Notes: generated from the letters alone by a model not told the origin. Numbered from the stretch's first letter, positions 1 to 9,318 are shown. The stretch: DNA of 64,000 bases from Helicobacter pylori oki112 (GCF_000600085.1 NZ_CP006821.1:186001-250000), one strand, 5' to 3'. Made by a program: numbers and translations.

Positions 1-195
1 TTGGAGTGTTTGTATTTTTTGGATATTTATAGTATCATATCCAATAGTAAAGACCCTTTGAAGTCTGTATTTTAAGATGACTAAAATGGCTTGAATTCTA
101 AGGTGGTTTTTTATCAATAGAAGAAATTTCAAAAGAGAGCTTATGAAGAACGGTATCTATTTTTGTTGCGGCTATATATTAATTAGGAGTTTGGT

Positions 196-1056
196 GTGAA
201 ACGGATTTTATTTTTTTTAGTAGCTACGACTTTTTTGTTGAGAGCAGAAACGGATTCTGCCACTATTAACACTACAGTTGATCCCAATGTTATGTTTTCT
301 GAAAGCTCCACAGGGAATGTGAAAAAAGACCGCAAGAGGGTTTTAAAGAGTATGGTTAATTTGGAAAAAGAGCGCGTGAAGAATTTTAACCAGTATTCTG
401 AAACCAAGATGAGTAAGGGCGACTTATCCGCTTTTGGAGCTTTCTTTAAGGGGAGTTTGGAAAGCTGTGTGGAGCAAAAGGTTTGTTATTATGAGCATAA
501 AGACGGCAAGGTTTCTTTTGTGGTGAATGACAGGGAGAAGTTTTATAAACATGTGCTTAAAGACTTAGGGACAGAGCTTTCACTCCCTTTGTTTAACTGG
601 CTTTACAAAGGCTCGGATTTTGGGGCTTTGCATGAGCAGTTTGGGGATATGTATGATGGGTATATCAAATATTTGATCAGCATGGTTAGAGTAAGCCAAA
701 AAGAAAAGGCTAGAAAACTGGATGCAGTCACTCTTAAAAAAATGGAAGATCAAGCTGAGAAAGACACTAAGGCAGCGTTTCAAAAGAGGAGCAGTGGGGA
801 GCTTAAAAGCCATACTGATAGCCCTGAATTTATAAGCTCTTCTAAGAAAGCACAGGATGCTTCTAATCCGGATCTAGATCCTACGACTAACGCTAACACG
901 CTCAAAGAAACAGCTTCAAAAGAGCCGGAGACTTCTTCAAAGAAAGAGAAAAAACCTAAGAAAAAACGCCACCTTTCAAAGCAAGAAAGGCAACAACAAG
1001 CCTTGCAACAAGAGTTTGAAAAACAAATTAGCGACTCTAGTAAGTCTGAAAAATAG
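196..1056 (+). CDS. Secreted protein of unknown function with a charged C-terminal tail
   Basis: The protein has 286 residues. It starts at GTG with an AGGAG ribosome site at about 183-187. Residues 1-17 form a Sec-type signal peptide (K-R, hydrophobic core, cleavage likely near LLRA-E), so the product is probably periplasmic or secreted. The middle (about 35-165) looks globular with two Cys near residues 92-97. From about residue 180 the chain is rich in Lys, Ser, Glu and Gln, low in complexity, with a basic KKEKKPKKKR block near 250 and a likely coiled coil at the end. It corresponds to an H. pylori hypothetical protein and I recognise no enzyme motif. A run of eight T at 211-218 lies inside the signal peptide. 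It stands alone, with the next plus-strand gene over 3 kb away. Confidence 0.85.
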   Translation: MKRILFFLVATTFLLRAETDSATINTTVDPNVMFSESSTGNVKKDRKRVLKSMVNLEKERVKNFNQYSETKMSKGDLSAFGAFFKGSLESCVEQKVCYYEHKDGKVSFVVNDREKFYKHVLKDLGTELSLPLFNWLYKGSDFGALHEQFGDMYDGYIKYLISMVRVSQKEKARKLDAVTLKKMEDQAEKDTKAAFQKRSSGELKSHTDSPEFISSSKKAQDASNPDLDPTTNANTLKETASKEPETSSKKEKKPKKKRHLSKQERQQQALQQEFEKQISDSSKSEK

Positions 1057-1327
1057 CTAACTTACTTTTTTAGTAGGGGGCTTTAAATGAGTTTCAACGC
1101 TCCTTTTTAGGCTTTATATTTAGGCTTTTAGCTCCCTATCACTCCGTCCTGTGTTAGGACTATCTCTTTTAAAAGCCACCGCTTTTTTAAAGCCTTTAAG
1201 CTTTTTGGCTTTCTTTTGTGGTAACGATTGGTAACAATTAGCTTAAGGTTTTGTTACGCAAAAATCTTTGAATATAATGGTTGATAGAGTTAAAAATAAT
1301 CTCCTTTTAAAACTCCTTAGCAGAAAT

Positions 1328-1554
1328 CCCAATCGTCTTTAGCGTTTGGAATGAATGCCACTTAATTCATAGTAATATCCCCATTCGTATCTAGTATAGG
1401 AAGTGTGAAAAGTTACGCCTTTGGAGATATGATGTGTGAGAGAGAATGCGTTGGAGCTTAAACTCTGTAAAATCTCTACGATAGGGATACAGAGTGAGAA
1501 CCAAACTCTCCCTAACATCAGTCTAGGAAGCCCAAAGCGTCTTTGGCGATTGGG
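1328..1554. repeat. Block bounded by imperfect inverted repeats
   Basis: The left end (1328-1349, CCCAATCG...GCGTTTGG) and the right end (1532-1554, CCAAAGCG...CGATTGGG) are related as imperfect inverted repeats, with CCCAATCG/CGATTGGG exact. The roughly 180 bases between them carry no open frame with start signals on either strand. This could be a small non-autonomous mobile element, the stem of a structured RNA, or a decayed gene. I see no target-site duplication, so the mobile-element reading is only a guess. Confidence 0.3.
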
Positions 1555-1639
1555 TGCTTCACGATATTTCAACGCATTTTATGAAAGCGTGTAAAAATTT
1601 TTGGTTTTATTTTAATGGAATATTAGTAATCAAATTTAA

Positions 1640-1860
1640 AAAATACCTTTGAGTGTTTTTCACAATCAAAATAAAAAAGCTTGCGTAGCAAGTGAATAGT
1701 TTCTCATAACACGCTCTTAGGGGATTTTAAAAAAGGGGGTTGTAGGGGAATGATTTCAAAATGCCCTATTCTCTTATGAGTTCAAATAAACTTAATGAGT
1801 TTTATTATTAAATGGAATTTAAAAACGATGAAACAAAATTTTAAAACCCTATGTTTAAAA
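1640..1860 (+). repeat. Dispersed hairpin repeat, copy 1
   Basis: First of six related intergenic blocks. The core at 1714-1780 starts CTCTTAGGGG, has an inner G-run followed by TTTCAAAATGCCC, and ends CTCTTATGAG, so the ends can pair as an outer stem and the G and C runs as an inner one. AT-rich sequence follows (about 1785-1860). It lies between convergent genes, 3' of both. Confidence 0.5.
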
Positions 1861-1959
1861 ATTTTTGAAGGATATTAAAGTTGGATAGGGCTTATTTGTA
1901 TTTGTTAAAAACAAAGCCTTTTTTACGAACTTAAAGCCCCTAAAGTTAAGAACTATCCC

Positions 1960-3327
1960 TTAGCATTTTAAGGTTTTGGCCAATCCCCCTAACGAGGTCT
2001 CTTTGTATTTTTCATTCATGTCTTTTCCGGTCGCATACATCGTAGCAATCACTTCATCTAGGCTCACTTTAGGCTTGTATTCATCTTCTAAAGCCAGTTT
2101 AGAAGCGCTGATCGCTTTAATCGCTCCTAAAACATTGCGTTCAATGCAAGGGATTTGCACCAAGCCCCCCACCGGATCGCATGTCAATCCTAAATGGTGC
2201 TCCATAGCGATTTCACTAGCGATCAAAACCTGTTGCGTGGTCGCTTGGCACAAATGGGCTAACCCCCCCGCAGCCATAGAGCTTGCCACGCCAATTTCAG
2301 CCTGACACCCCGCTTCTGCACCGCTCAAGGAAGCGTTTTTCTTGTAAAGATAGCCAATCGCCGCACTAGTGAGTAAAAAATCATTGATGGCCTTTTGCGA
2401 TAAATTTTCAAACAAATGGTTTTTAGCGTATAAAAGCACGCTTGGCACCACCGCGCACGCTCCATTAGTGGGGGCGGTTACCACCTTGCCTCCGCTAGCG
2501 TTTTCTTCGGCAATGGCGCGAGCGTAAAGCGAAATGTAATCAATCAAGGCTAAGGGGTCTTTCCCGCTTGTGGGGTGCTTTTCTAGGCGCGTTTTAACGC
2601 TTGGGGCTAATCGTGTTACTCTCAAAGAACCAGGCAGATACCTTTCTTTAGAATTAGCCCCATTATGATAACACTCAAGCATCGCATGATAGATTTTAGT
2701 CATCGTTGCATCAGGGTGGTTTTTCAGGGCATTTTCTCTCAAACGCACGATTTCAGCGATGCTTTTTTGGTGTTTTTGGCACAATTCTAGCAACTCCTTA
2801 GCGCTTGAAAAATCATAGGCAATGCTTTCATTCCCGCCCTCTTCAGACAAGTTGTCTAATTCTTTTTCAGTATAGACAAACCCTCCACCAACAGAATAAT
2901 AAGTCTCTTCTTTTAAAACCTCATTTTTAGAGTTAAAAGCTTTTAGAATGAGAGCGTTTTGGTGTCTGGCTAAAGGCTTATTGTCAAAAATCAAATCTTT
3001 AGCATAATCAAAAGGGATATGATGCTGGTTAGCGAGTTTTAAAACCTTGTTTTCAAGCGCTTCATGCAATAAGGCTTTTTTGGTTGTTACCTCCAATTCG
3101 TTAGCGTAAATACCATGCAAGCCAATTAAAACCGCCTCATCGCTCAAATGCCCTTTACCGGTTAAAGCTAATGAGCCATGCAAGGTGATTTGAACGCGTT
3201 CAACCTGCTCTAAAATGCCTTTTAACAACCCGCAAAATCTCGCTCCCGCTTCCATAGGCCCTATGGTGTGTGAAGAGCTAGGCCCCACGCCGATTTTAAA
3301 AATGGATAAAATAGAAAAACTAGCCAT
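1960..3327 (-). CDS. sdaA: L-serine dehydratase (deaminase), iron-sulfur type
   Basis: Converts L-serine to pyruvate and ammonia in the cytoplasm. The 455-residue chain is the fused single-polypeptide form: an N-terminal beta domain beginning ASFSILSIFKIGVGPSSSHT (the SSSHT motif) and a C-terminal alpha domain with the Cys-bearing segments GACAVVPS, AGCQAEIGVASS and CDPVGGLVQIPC that fit ligands of the catalytic 4Fe-4S cluster. Its ATG overlaps the stop of the upstream serine transporter by one base (TAATG), so the two are translationally coupled and form an uptake-plus-breakdown operon. Serine is a good carbon source for H. pylori and its relatives, which fits this pairing. Confidence 0.97.
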   Translation of the reverse strand: MASFSILSIFKIGVGPSSSHTIGPMEAGARFCGLLKGILEQVERVQITLHGSLALTGKGHLSDEAVLIGLHGIYANELEVTTKKALLHEALENKVLKLANQHHIPFDYAKDLIFDNKPLARHQNALILKAFNSKNEVLKEETYYSVGGGFVYTEKELDNLSEEGGNESIAYDFSSAKELLELCQKHQKSIAEIVRLRENALKNHPDATMTKIYHAMLECYHNGANSKERYLPGSLRVTRLAPSVKTRLEKHPTSGKDPLALIDYISLYARAIAEENASGGKVVTAPTNGACAVVPSVLLYAKNHLFENLSQKAINDFLLTSAAIGYLYKKNASLSGAEAGCQAEIGVASSMAAGGLAHLCQATTQQVLIASEIAMEHHLGLTCDPVGGLVQIPCIERNVLGAIKAISASKLALEDEYKPKVSLDEVIATMYATGKDMNEKYKETSLGGLAKTLKC

Positions 3328-4568
3328 TAAAATAGTCCTAAAAACACGCTCAAAGCCGTCAAGCTCCCAAAGACAAACACAAAAATATCCACTTTAAAGT
3401 TTCTAAAACGCTTCAAACTAGAAACGCTATAAAAAGCTATCATGGGCATCACAAACAGAATGAGCGCGATAATGGGACCGCCTAAATTTTCAATAAAATC
3501 CAAGATATTAGGGTTAATATAAGCCACAAGCGTGATAGTCAGCCATAAAAAAATCGTTACGCTAATACTCAAGGTTTTAGAAGCTTTTTTCAATTTTAAA
3601 CTTTGAATGATAATGCCTTCTAAACCCTCCTTAGCCCCATAATAATGCCCAAAAAAAGATGAAAAAATCGCTAAAAAAGCCACCACAGGCCCCGCATAAT
3701 TGATTAAAGGGTTGTTTAAAGTGTTAGCGAAATAGCTTAAAATGGGGATGTTTTGTTCCCTTGCTTTCACAAAATCATCAGCATTCAAGCACATGACGCA
3801 CGAAAACACAAAAAACATCACAAACCCTAAAAGCATCAGCGATGTTCCTAATTCAATTTGATTGAGTTTATACTCTTTGAAAGCGCCGTATTCTTTTTCC
3901 ACATTTTGAGTGAAGGTGGAAATAATGGGGCTATGGTTGAACGAAAACACAAGCACCGGTAAGGTTAGCCAAATCGCTAACACAAATTCTTTAAAACTCG
4001 GCACCACAAAAAGATTAGCGCCTTGCCAATAAGGGATAAGATACAAAGAAAAAAGCAATAAAATCAAGCATAAAGGATACACTAAAGCGTTACAAATGCG
4101 CGTAACAATCGTAGCGTTAAAAACCATCACCAACATCATTAAAGAGACTAACGCTACAGCTAGTAAGCCCCGATGAAAAGGCGCTAAATGCAACTGGTTA
4201 GTGAAGAAATGATCAAACACATTAGTGATACCCACCCCATAAGCCAAACAAATAGGATAAATCGCCAAGAAATAAAGCAAAGTGATAAGAAAACCCCATT
4301 GAGCGCCAAAATGAGAGCGAACGACCATGGTAATGTCTTCTCTATCTTTGGATCCTATGAAATAAGCTAAAGCTCTATGCCCCAGATAAGTTAAAGGGAA
4401 GATGATCGCGCTCATCACCACAATAGCCCATACCCCATGCCCACCGGCTCTAATAGGCAAAAATAAAATCCCAGCCCCAACCGCCGTGCCAAATAAGGAC
4501 GCCATCCAACGCAAATCAAACGCGTTGAGTTTTTTAGGATCTCTTATGACCGCTTTTTCTTGTGCCAT
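3327..4568 (-). CDS. sdaC: Serine transporter, SdaC/TdcC family
   Basis: A 413-residue inner-membrane protein with about eleven hydrophobic segments, of the hydroxy/aromatic amino acid permease family. The N-terminal segment DLRWMASLFGTAVGAGILFLPI matches the first helix of SdaC-type carriers, with the glycine-rich unwound GTAVGAGILF region. It precedes sdaA and overlaps its start by one base, so the substrate is inferred to be serine taken up with protons. A ribosome site is not obvious just upstream of the ATG. The gene is divergent from the DAHP synthase gene across 181 bases. Confidence 0.95.
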   Translation of the reverse strand: MAQEKAVIRDPKKLNAFDLRWMASLFGTAVGAGILFLPIRAGGHGVWAIVVMSAIIFPLTYLGHRALAYFIGSKDREDITMVVRSHFGAQWGFLITLLYFLAIYPICLAYGVGITNVFDHFFTNQLHLAPFHRGLLAVALVSLMMLVMVFNATIVTRICNALVYPLCLILLLFSLYLIPYWQGANLFVVPSFKEFVLAIWLTLPVLVFSFNHSPIISTFTQNVEKEYGAFKEYKLNQIELGTSLMLLGFVMFFVFSCVMCLNADDFVKAREQNIPILSYFANTLNNPLINYAGPVVAFLAIFSSFFGHYYGAKEGLEGIIIQSLKLKKASKTLSISVTIFLWLTITLVAYINPNILDFIENLGGPIIALILFVMPMIAFYSVSSLKRFRNFKVDIFVFVFGSLTALSVFLGLF

Positions 4569-4708
4569 GCTATTAAACCGCCCTTTTATCGTGTTAAAGA
4601 GTTCTCATTGTAGCATAAAGCTTTTTATGATTGGGGTTTTTTGAGATTAGGGGGGTGGTTTTTAGCGTGCATTTATTTTCTAAAATCCACGATTTAACCC
4701 GCACAAGC

Positions 4709-4714
4709 TATAAT
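4709..4714 (+). promoter_or_regulatory. -10 box for the DAHP synthase gene
   Basis: TATAAT preceded by AGC, about 36 bases before the ATG. This is the normal housekeeping (sigma80) -10 pattern of H. pylori. A ribosome site AAAGG lies at about 4736-4740. Confidence 0.6.
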
Positions 4715-4749
4715 AACGCTTAAAAAAAGATTAATAAAGGATTGTAGAA

Positions 4750-6099
4750 ATGTCAAACACAACTTGGTCGCCCACTTCATGGCATTCTTTTAAGATAGAG
4801 CAACACCCCACTTATAAAGATAAGCAAGAATTAGAAAGGGTCAAAAAAGAATTGCACTCTTACCCTCCCTTAGTGTTTGCTGGCGAAGCGAGGAACTTGC
4901 AAGAGCGTTTAGCCCAAGCCATTGACAATAAGGCGTTTTTGTTGCAAGGGGGCGATTGCGCGGAGTCGTTTTCTCAATTTAGCGCTAACAGGATTAAAGA
5001 CATGTTTAAAGTGGTGATGCAAATGGCGATTGTCTTAACTTTTGCTGGCTCTATACCGATCGTGAAAGTGGGGCGCATTGCCGGGCAATTTGCCAAGCCT
5101 CGCTCTAATGCGATTGAAATACTAGATAATGAAGAAGTGTTGAGTTATAGAGGGGATATTATCAACGGGATTTCCAAAAAAGAAAGAGAGCCAAAGCCGG
5201 AAAGAATGCTTAAAGCCTACCATCAAAGCGTAGCGACTTTAAACCTTATCAGAGCCTTTGCTCAAGGCGGGTTAGCGAATTTGGAGCAAGTGCATCGTTT
5301 CAATTTGGATTTTGTCAAAAACAACGACTTTGGGCAAAAATACCAGCAAATCGCTGACCGGATCACGCAAGCTTTAGGGTTTATGCGAGCATGCGGGGTG
5401 GAGATAGAAAAAACGCCTATTCTTAGGGAAGTGGAATTTTACACCAGCCACGAAGCGTTACTGCTCCATTATGAAGAGCCTTTGGTGCGTAAGGATAGTT
5501 TGACTAACCAGTTTTATGACTGCTCCGCGCACATGCTGTGGATTGGCGAAAGGACAAGAGATCCAAAGGGTGCGCATGTGGAGTTTTTAAGGGGGGTTTG
5601 TAACCCTATTGGCGTGAAAATCGGGCCTAACGCGAGCGTGAGCGAAGTGTTAGAATTGTGCGATGTTTTAAACCCGCGCAACATTAAGGGGCGTTTGAAT
5701 CTGATCGTGCGCATGGGTTCTAAGATGATTAAAGAGCGTTTGCCTAAACTTTTACAAGGGGTGTTGGAAGAAAAACGCCATATTTTATGGAGCATTGATC
5801 CCATGCATGGCAACACGGTCAAAACCAGCTTGGGGGTTAAAACAAGGGCTTTTGATAGCGTGCTAGATGAAGTGAAAAGCTTTTTTGAAATCCATAGGGC
5901 TGAAGGGAGTTTGGCTTCAGGGGTTCATTTGGAAATGACAGGTGAGAATGTTACAGAATGTATCGGTGGCTCGCAAGCGATCACCGAAGAGGGTTTGAGT
6001 TGCCATTACTACACGCAATGCGATCCAAGACTAAACGCCACTCAAGCCTTAGAACTCGCTTTCTTAATCGCTGACATGCTTAAAAAACAACGCACTTGA
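4750..6099 (+). CDS. aroF: Class II DAHP synthase
   Basis: 3-deoxy-D-arabino-heptulosonate 7-phosphate synthase, which condenses phosphoenolpyruvate and erythrose 4-phosphate as the first step of the shikimate pathway. At 449 residues it is the long, plant-like class II type, not the roughly 350-residue E. coli type. Visible family motifs are [10 protein letters not shown] (metal-binding Cys), [27 protein letters not shown] and SIDPMHGNT. The start follows an AAAGG site. No feedback domain is fused. It is monocistronic or nearly so, and is followed by a dispersed hairpin repeat. The symbol aroF is used in some annotations; aroG or aroH may also be seen. Confidence 0.96.
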   Translation: MSNTTWSPTSWHSFKIEQHPTYKDKQELERVKKELHSYPPLVFAGEARNLQERLAQAIDNKAFLLQGGDCAESFSQFSANRIKDMFKVVMQMAIVLTFAGSIPIVKVGRIAGQFAKPRSNAIEILDNEEVLSYRGDIINGISKKEREPKPERMLKAYHQSVATLNLIRAFAQGGLANLEQVHRFNLDFVKNNDFGQKYQQIADRITQALGFMRACGVEIEKTPILREVEFYTSHEALLLHYEEPLVRKDSLTNQFYDCSAHMLWIGERTRDPKGAHVEFLRGVCNPIGVKIGPNASVSEVLELCDVLNPRNIKGRLNLIVRMGSKMIKERLPKLLQGVLEEKRHILWSIDPMHGNTVKTSLGVKTRAFDSVLDEVKSFFEIHRAEGSLASGVHLEMTGENVTECIGGSQAITEEGLSCHYYTQCDPRLNATQALELAFLIADMLKKQRT

Positions 6100-6306
6100 T
6101 TGAAATCAAGATAATAAGAGGCTTTAGTCAAGCGATCGTTTCTTGTAATGCGTTCTATAGGGGGATTTAGTTGGGGTTGTAGGGGGGGAGTTATTTCAAA
6201 ATACCCCAGTTATCCCCTTAAGAGAATGAGTTTTGTGTAAAATAAAGTTTTAAAAATTAAAGGATAATAAGGTTAAATAAGGTTTTGAGTGCCGACATTT
6301 GATGAA
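6100..6306 (+). repeat. Dispersed hairpin repeat, copy 2
   Basis: Starts just after the DAHP synthase stop. It carries the leader AGTCAAGCGAT (about 6126-6136), shared almost exactly with copy 6, then a core at about 6153-6224 with three G-runs, TTTCAAAATACCCC and the closing CCCCTTAAGAG. The tail (AAATAAGG...ACATTTGATGA, to 6306) is shared with copy 5. It may act as the transcription stop of the upstream gene. Confidence 0.5.
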
Positions 6307-6346
6307 AACAGAGCCAAATATTAATCTATCTTTAACTCTTTTTCTT

Positions 6347-6352
6347 TATAAT
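6347..6352 (+). promoter_or_regulatory. -10 box for the small lipoprotein gene
   Basis: TATAAT 35 bases before the ATG of the 44-residue lipoprotein ORF. With an AAGGA ribosome site at 6376-6380 it supports this very short gene as real. Confidence 0.6.
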
Positions 6353-6387
6353 TATCGTAAGCATTTTAATATTCAAAGGAGCTTGGA

Positions 6388-6522
6388 ATGAGAATTTCTC
6401 TTTTAGCTGTAATTTTAGCGTTATTGTTTGTGGCTTGCCACGAAACTAAAAAACAAATCTTACAAAACGAAGCCGATAGCACCCCTTCAGAAAAAACCAT
6501 TTGGCAGCCTGAACAAAAATAA
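6388..6522 (+). CDS. Small lipoprotein of 44 residues
   Basis: A very short ORF with good expression signals: a TATAAT box at 6347, AAGGA at 6376-6380 and ATG at 6388. The product has a signal sequence (MRISLLAVILALLFVAC) ending in a lipobox LFVAC, so Cys17 should be lipidated and the mature part is only about 28 polar residues (HETKKQ...WQPEQK). It corresponds to a small hypothetical gene annotated in H. pylori between the DAHP synthase and bcp genes. Function is unknown. It is similar in size to entericidin-like peptides, but I see no sequence basis for equating them. Confidence 0.8.
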   Translation: MRISLLAVILALLFVACHETKKQILQNEADSTPSEKTIWQPEQK

Positions 6523-6523
6523 A

Positions 6524-6700
6524 AATTGTAAAAATACTCAAAAGCGTTTTTAAAATAACACAATCAAAAAGCTAGTGGGTGATAGTTTTTTGTAAAGCGA
6601 TCTTAGGGTTGTGGGGGGAATGATTTCAAAAACACCCCCTATCCCTTATGAAGTTTATTATCAAACGAAGTTTAAAAAACAAGTTTTTAAAAGTGAGAGA
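6524..6700 (+). repeat. Dispersed hairpin repeat, copy 3
   Basis: Lies between the small lipoprotein gene and bcp, which are convergent. The leader AAAAATACTCAAAAGCGTTT (about 6530-6550) is shared with copies 4 and 5. The core at about 6601-6650 has GGGGGGAATGATTTCAAAAA followed by CACCCCC, an obvious G5/C5 hairpin. It could stop transcription from either side. Confidence 0.5.
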
Positions 6701-6748
6701 GTAGCTAAAAAGCTTAAAATTAAAACGGGCGAAAGCTTGATATTTAAA

Positions 6749-7207
6749 CTACAAACTCTCTAAAACCTTTTGAGCATGGCCTTTCGCTTTGACATTGTAG
6801 AAGCATTTTTCTAAAACGCCTTGCGTGTTGATAATGAAAGTGGAGCGGATAATCCCCAAATGCTCCTTCCCATAAAGCATGCGTTTGCCATAAGCTTTGT
6901 AAAGATTGGCGGTTTTTTTATCTTCATCGCAGAGCAAAATCACATTCAAAGAGCATTGGCTGATAAATTTTTGATGCGATTGAGCGTTATCAGGGCTTAC
7001 GCCTACGACAACAGCGTTTTTCTTTTCAAATTCACTAAACAGATCGCTAAAGTCTTTGGCTTCTAAAGTGCATCCGGGGGTGTTGTCTTTAGGGTAGAAA
7101 TACAGCACCACTTTTTTATGGAGCAAATCTTTTAAAGAAATCTCTACGCCATCGCTGTTTTTCAACCTGAAATCAGGGGCTAATTGCCCTACTTCTAATT
7201 TTTCCAT
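6749..7207 (-). CDS. bcp: Bcp-type peroxiredoxin (thiol peroxidase)
   Basis: Reduces hydrogen peroxide and organic hydroperoxides with thioredoxin as donor, in the cytoplasm. The 152-residue AhpC/TSA fold has the peroxidatic site DNTPGCTLEA with Cys46. The second Cys found five residues later in E. coli Bcp is absent here (Lys51 instead), so resolution must use another Cys (SQCSLN or LLCDED) or an external thiol. It sits directly downstream of lutC with a 9-base gap and may share the lut transcript. A peroxiredoxin beside a lactate oxidation complex fits the oxidative load of respiration, but this link is inference. Confidence 0.95.
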   Translation of the reverse strand: MEKLEVGQLAPDFRLKNSDGVEISLKDLLHKKVVLYFYPKDNTPGCTLEAKDFSDLFSEFEKKNAVVVGVSPDNAQSHQKFISQCSLNVILLCDEDKKTANLYKAYGKRMLYGKEHLGIIRSTFIINTQGVLEKCFYNVKAKGHAQKVLESL

Positions 7208-7216
7208 CCTTATCCT

Positions 7217-7852
7217 TTAGTAGAGAATGATAGCGACTTTTTGAGGCCCATGCACCCCAAAAACGGTTTTTAATTCAATATCGGCTGTCCGGCTAGGCCC
7301 GCCAATAAGGAGCATGTTTGTGGGTAAGACGCCGTTTTGGCTTTGGTTTTTTAAAGCTTGCATGCCTTCGCTCAAATTGCGCACAATGGATTCTTTTTTT
7401 AATAAGATAATGCAATTAAGGGTGATGAGTGAAAGCAATCGTGGGCTTGCATGCGAAGAAACCGCTCCGATCATGCCCAAGCTTGAAATCCCACAAACCC
7501 CATGCAATAAAGCCGTATCAATCTCAAACAACTCTTCACGCATCGCTTCAATTTCTTTATCATAAGGCTGTAAAGCAAAATCCTTAAACGCTTCAAAATT
7601 CAAATCCAAATCCGTAGAGTGTAAGACTTTTTTGCTTTGAAAATTTTCTAAAGCCTTTAAGATTGCTTGCTCTAAATTTTCTTTAGCGCTTTCAATGACT
7701 TCAGCCTTATTCAACACCTGGAAATGCTTGTATTCTTCCATTAAGTCTTCAAACTCCACTTTAATGATATTTCTATAAATAGGGTTTGCTCCTTGAATAG
7801 CATGCTTGGCTCTGGCTTCTTTAATGCGCTTTAAAATAAGCTCTTTACTCAT
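7217..7852 (-). CDS. lutC: Lactate utilization protein LutC (LUD domain)
   Basis: Third subunit of the LutABC L-lactate oxidation complex. The 211 residues are an LUD domain, with the C-terminal LLIGGPSRTADIE and GVHGPQ segments typical of the family. Its start overlaps the end of lutB by eight bases, which implies coupled translation. The gene order lutA-lutB-lutC, read on the minus strand away from the two lactate permeases, gives the assignment strong context. How the LUD domain contributes to the reaction is not settled for the family. Confidence 0.92.
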   Translation of the reverse strand: MSKELILKRIKEARAKHAIQGANPIYRNIIKVEFEDLMEEYKHFQVLNKAEVIESAKENLEQAILKALENFQSKKVLHSTDLDLNFEAFKDFALQPYDKEIEAMREELFEIDTALLHGVCGISSLGMIGAVSSHASPRLLSLITLNCIILLKKESIVRNLSEGMQALKNQSQNGVLPTNMLLIGGPSRTADIELKTVFGVHGPQKVAIILY

Positions 7853-9290
7853 AAATCACCCCTTCTAAGTGCTGGACTTTTGCATGCAAGCTTGTGTCCA
7901 TATTGGGTAAGGTCCTAACGCTCGCCCACTCTTTGACTAAAGGCAGTATGGGGGCTAAAAGCTTGCCTAAAGGCGAGAAAAATTGAGCCATTTTCAATTG
8001 GAAACGCCACTTAGCCCCATCGCTTGCCATTTTGGCAAACATTTTCATAGAGAATTTTTCCATCCCGCTGTGTTGGGTGCTTTTAGCCCCCTTAATTACG
8101 CCCCTGCCCTCGCCCACTTTATCCGATCGTAAATCTCTAATGAGTTCGGCTAAAGGGATTTCTACGGGGCAAACTTCAGTGCAACGCCCGCAAAGACTGC
8201 ACAAATTAGGGATATGCCCGTAATTATTCAGGCCAAAGAGTTGGGGGGATACCACCACGCCTATAGGGCCAGGATAAGTAGAAAGATAGGCATGCCCACC
8301 GATTTTATCATACACAGGGCAGTGGTTCAAACAAGTCCCGCAACGAATGCATGAAAGAGCGCGGTAATACTTTTCATCAGCCAAAATATTGGAGCGGTTG
8401 TTGTCTAATAAAATGATGTGGGCTTCTTTAGGGCCGTCTAAATCGCCCTCTTTTCTGGGGCCTGTGATAATGTTTTGATAGCAAGTGATAGGCACACCCA
8501 CCGCGCTTGGGGCGAGCAAATTGTTTAAAATCGCCGCATCATCAAAGCTTTCTACTAATTTTTCAATCCCACAAATTGCGACATGCACATCGCATGCGGT
8601 GGTGCTCATTCTGCCATTGCCTTCATTTTCCACTAACCAGATCGCTCCCTCATTAGCAATAGCAAAATTAACCCCACTGATCCCCATTTTAAAGCTTTCA
8701 AATTCTTTGCGCATGTGTTTTCTGGCGATCGCATTAAGCTTTTCAGGCTCTTCTTCATAAGCGGCGTTGAGTTTTTCTTCAAAAATCTTACCGATTTGCT
8801 TGCGGTTTTTATGGATAGCCGGCACGACAATATGCACAGGGTGTTCATTGATGAGTTGGATAATCAATTCGCCCAAATCCGTTTCTTGCGCTTGAATGCC
8901 CTTTTCTTTCAAGTAATGGTTCAAGCCAATTTCTTCGCTTGCCATGGATTTTTGCTTTAAAATGCGCTTGATATTCTTTTCTTTAGCGAGGTTGTAAATG
9001 ATTTCATTAGCTTCATCGCCGTCTTTAGCGTAATGTATTTTAAAGCCGTTTTGAGTGGCGTTTTTTTCAAACAATTCCAAATACTCATCAAGCCTAGATA
9101 AAATCTTAAGCTTGACTTCTTTGCCTAATTCCCTTAAATTTTCCCACTCGCTGTAACGATTTTTAATCAGATTCTTACGATTAGCCCGTAAGGTATCCAT
9201 TGCAGAACGCAAATTTTCCCTTAATTGCATATCGCCTAATTGGTCGGTGATGATTTCTTCGTATTCTTGGTCGCTATGATATTTTTCCAT
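7845..9290 (-). CDS. lutB: Lactate utilization iron-sulfur protein LutB
   Basis: Core subunit of the lactate oxidase. The N-terminal LUD domain (about 60-290) is followed by two ferredoxin-like cluster motifs, CIRCGTCLNHCPVYDKIGG (about 307) and CSLCGRCTEVCPVEIP (about 357), for two 4Fe-4S clusters, and a C-terminal helical tail. I chose ATG at 9290 over the in-frame ATG six bases upstream (9296) because the AAGGA site abuts the upstream ATG but sits at a normal distance from 9290, giving about 481 residues. It carries electrons from lactate toward the quinone pool and lies 28 bases after lutA. Confidence 0.94.
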   Translation of the reverse strand: MEKYHSDQEYEEIITDQLGDMQLRENLRSAMDTLRANRKNLIKNRYSEWENLRELGKEVKLKILSRLDEYLELFEKNATQNGFKIHYAKDGDEANEIIYNLAKEKNIKRILKQKSMASEEIGLNHYLKEKGIQAQETDLGELIIQLINEHPVHIVVPAIHKNRKQIGKIFEEKLNAAYEEEPEKLNAIARKHMRKEFESFKMGISGVNFAIANEGAIWLVENEGNGRMSTTACDVHVAICGIEKLVESFDDAAILNNLLAPSAVGVPITCYQNIITGPRKEGDLDGPKEAHIILLDNNRSNILADEKYYRALSCIRCGTCLNHCPVYDKIGGHAYLSTYPGPIGVVVSPQLFGLNNYGHIPNLCSLCGRCTEVCPVEIPLAELIRDLRSDKVGEGRGVIKGAKSTQHSGMEKFSMKMFAKMASDGAKWRFQLKMAQFFSPLGKLLAPILPLVKEWASVRTLPNMDTSLHAKVQHLEGVIYE

Positions 9291-9318
9291 GATCATTCCT
9301 TAAAATAATTCTTTAATG

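Larger units (their letters stand above)
1057..1959. other. Long non-coding gap between convergent genes
   Basis: About 900 bases with no convincing gene. It contains a short hairpin (GTCCT/AGGAC, 1146-1160), an inverted AAAGCC/GGCTTT pair (about 1172-1212) followed by a T-rich run that could end transcription of the upstream gene, a block of about 230 bases at 1328-1554 whose ends are imperfect inverted repeats, and a copy of the dispersed hairpin repeat at about 1640-1860. A 77-codon minus-strand frame (1339-1572) crosses the block, but it has no ribosome site and looks accidental. Confidence 0.6.

Noticed and set aside
1339-1572. A 77-codon minus-strand frame in the long first gap
   Set aside because: No start signals, odd composition, and it runs across the inverted-repeat block; the frame is likely accidental.
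8633-8848. Frames of 60-150 codons antisense to or shifted from annotated genes, such as those over lutB, frdA and metK
   Set aside because: They sit fully within well-supported genes and have no separate start signals; they are shadows of biased codon use.
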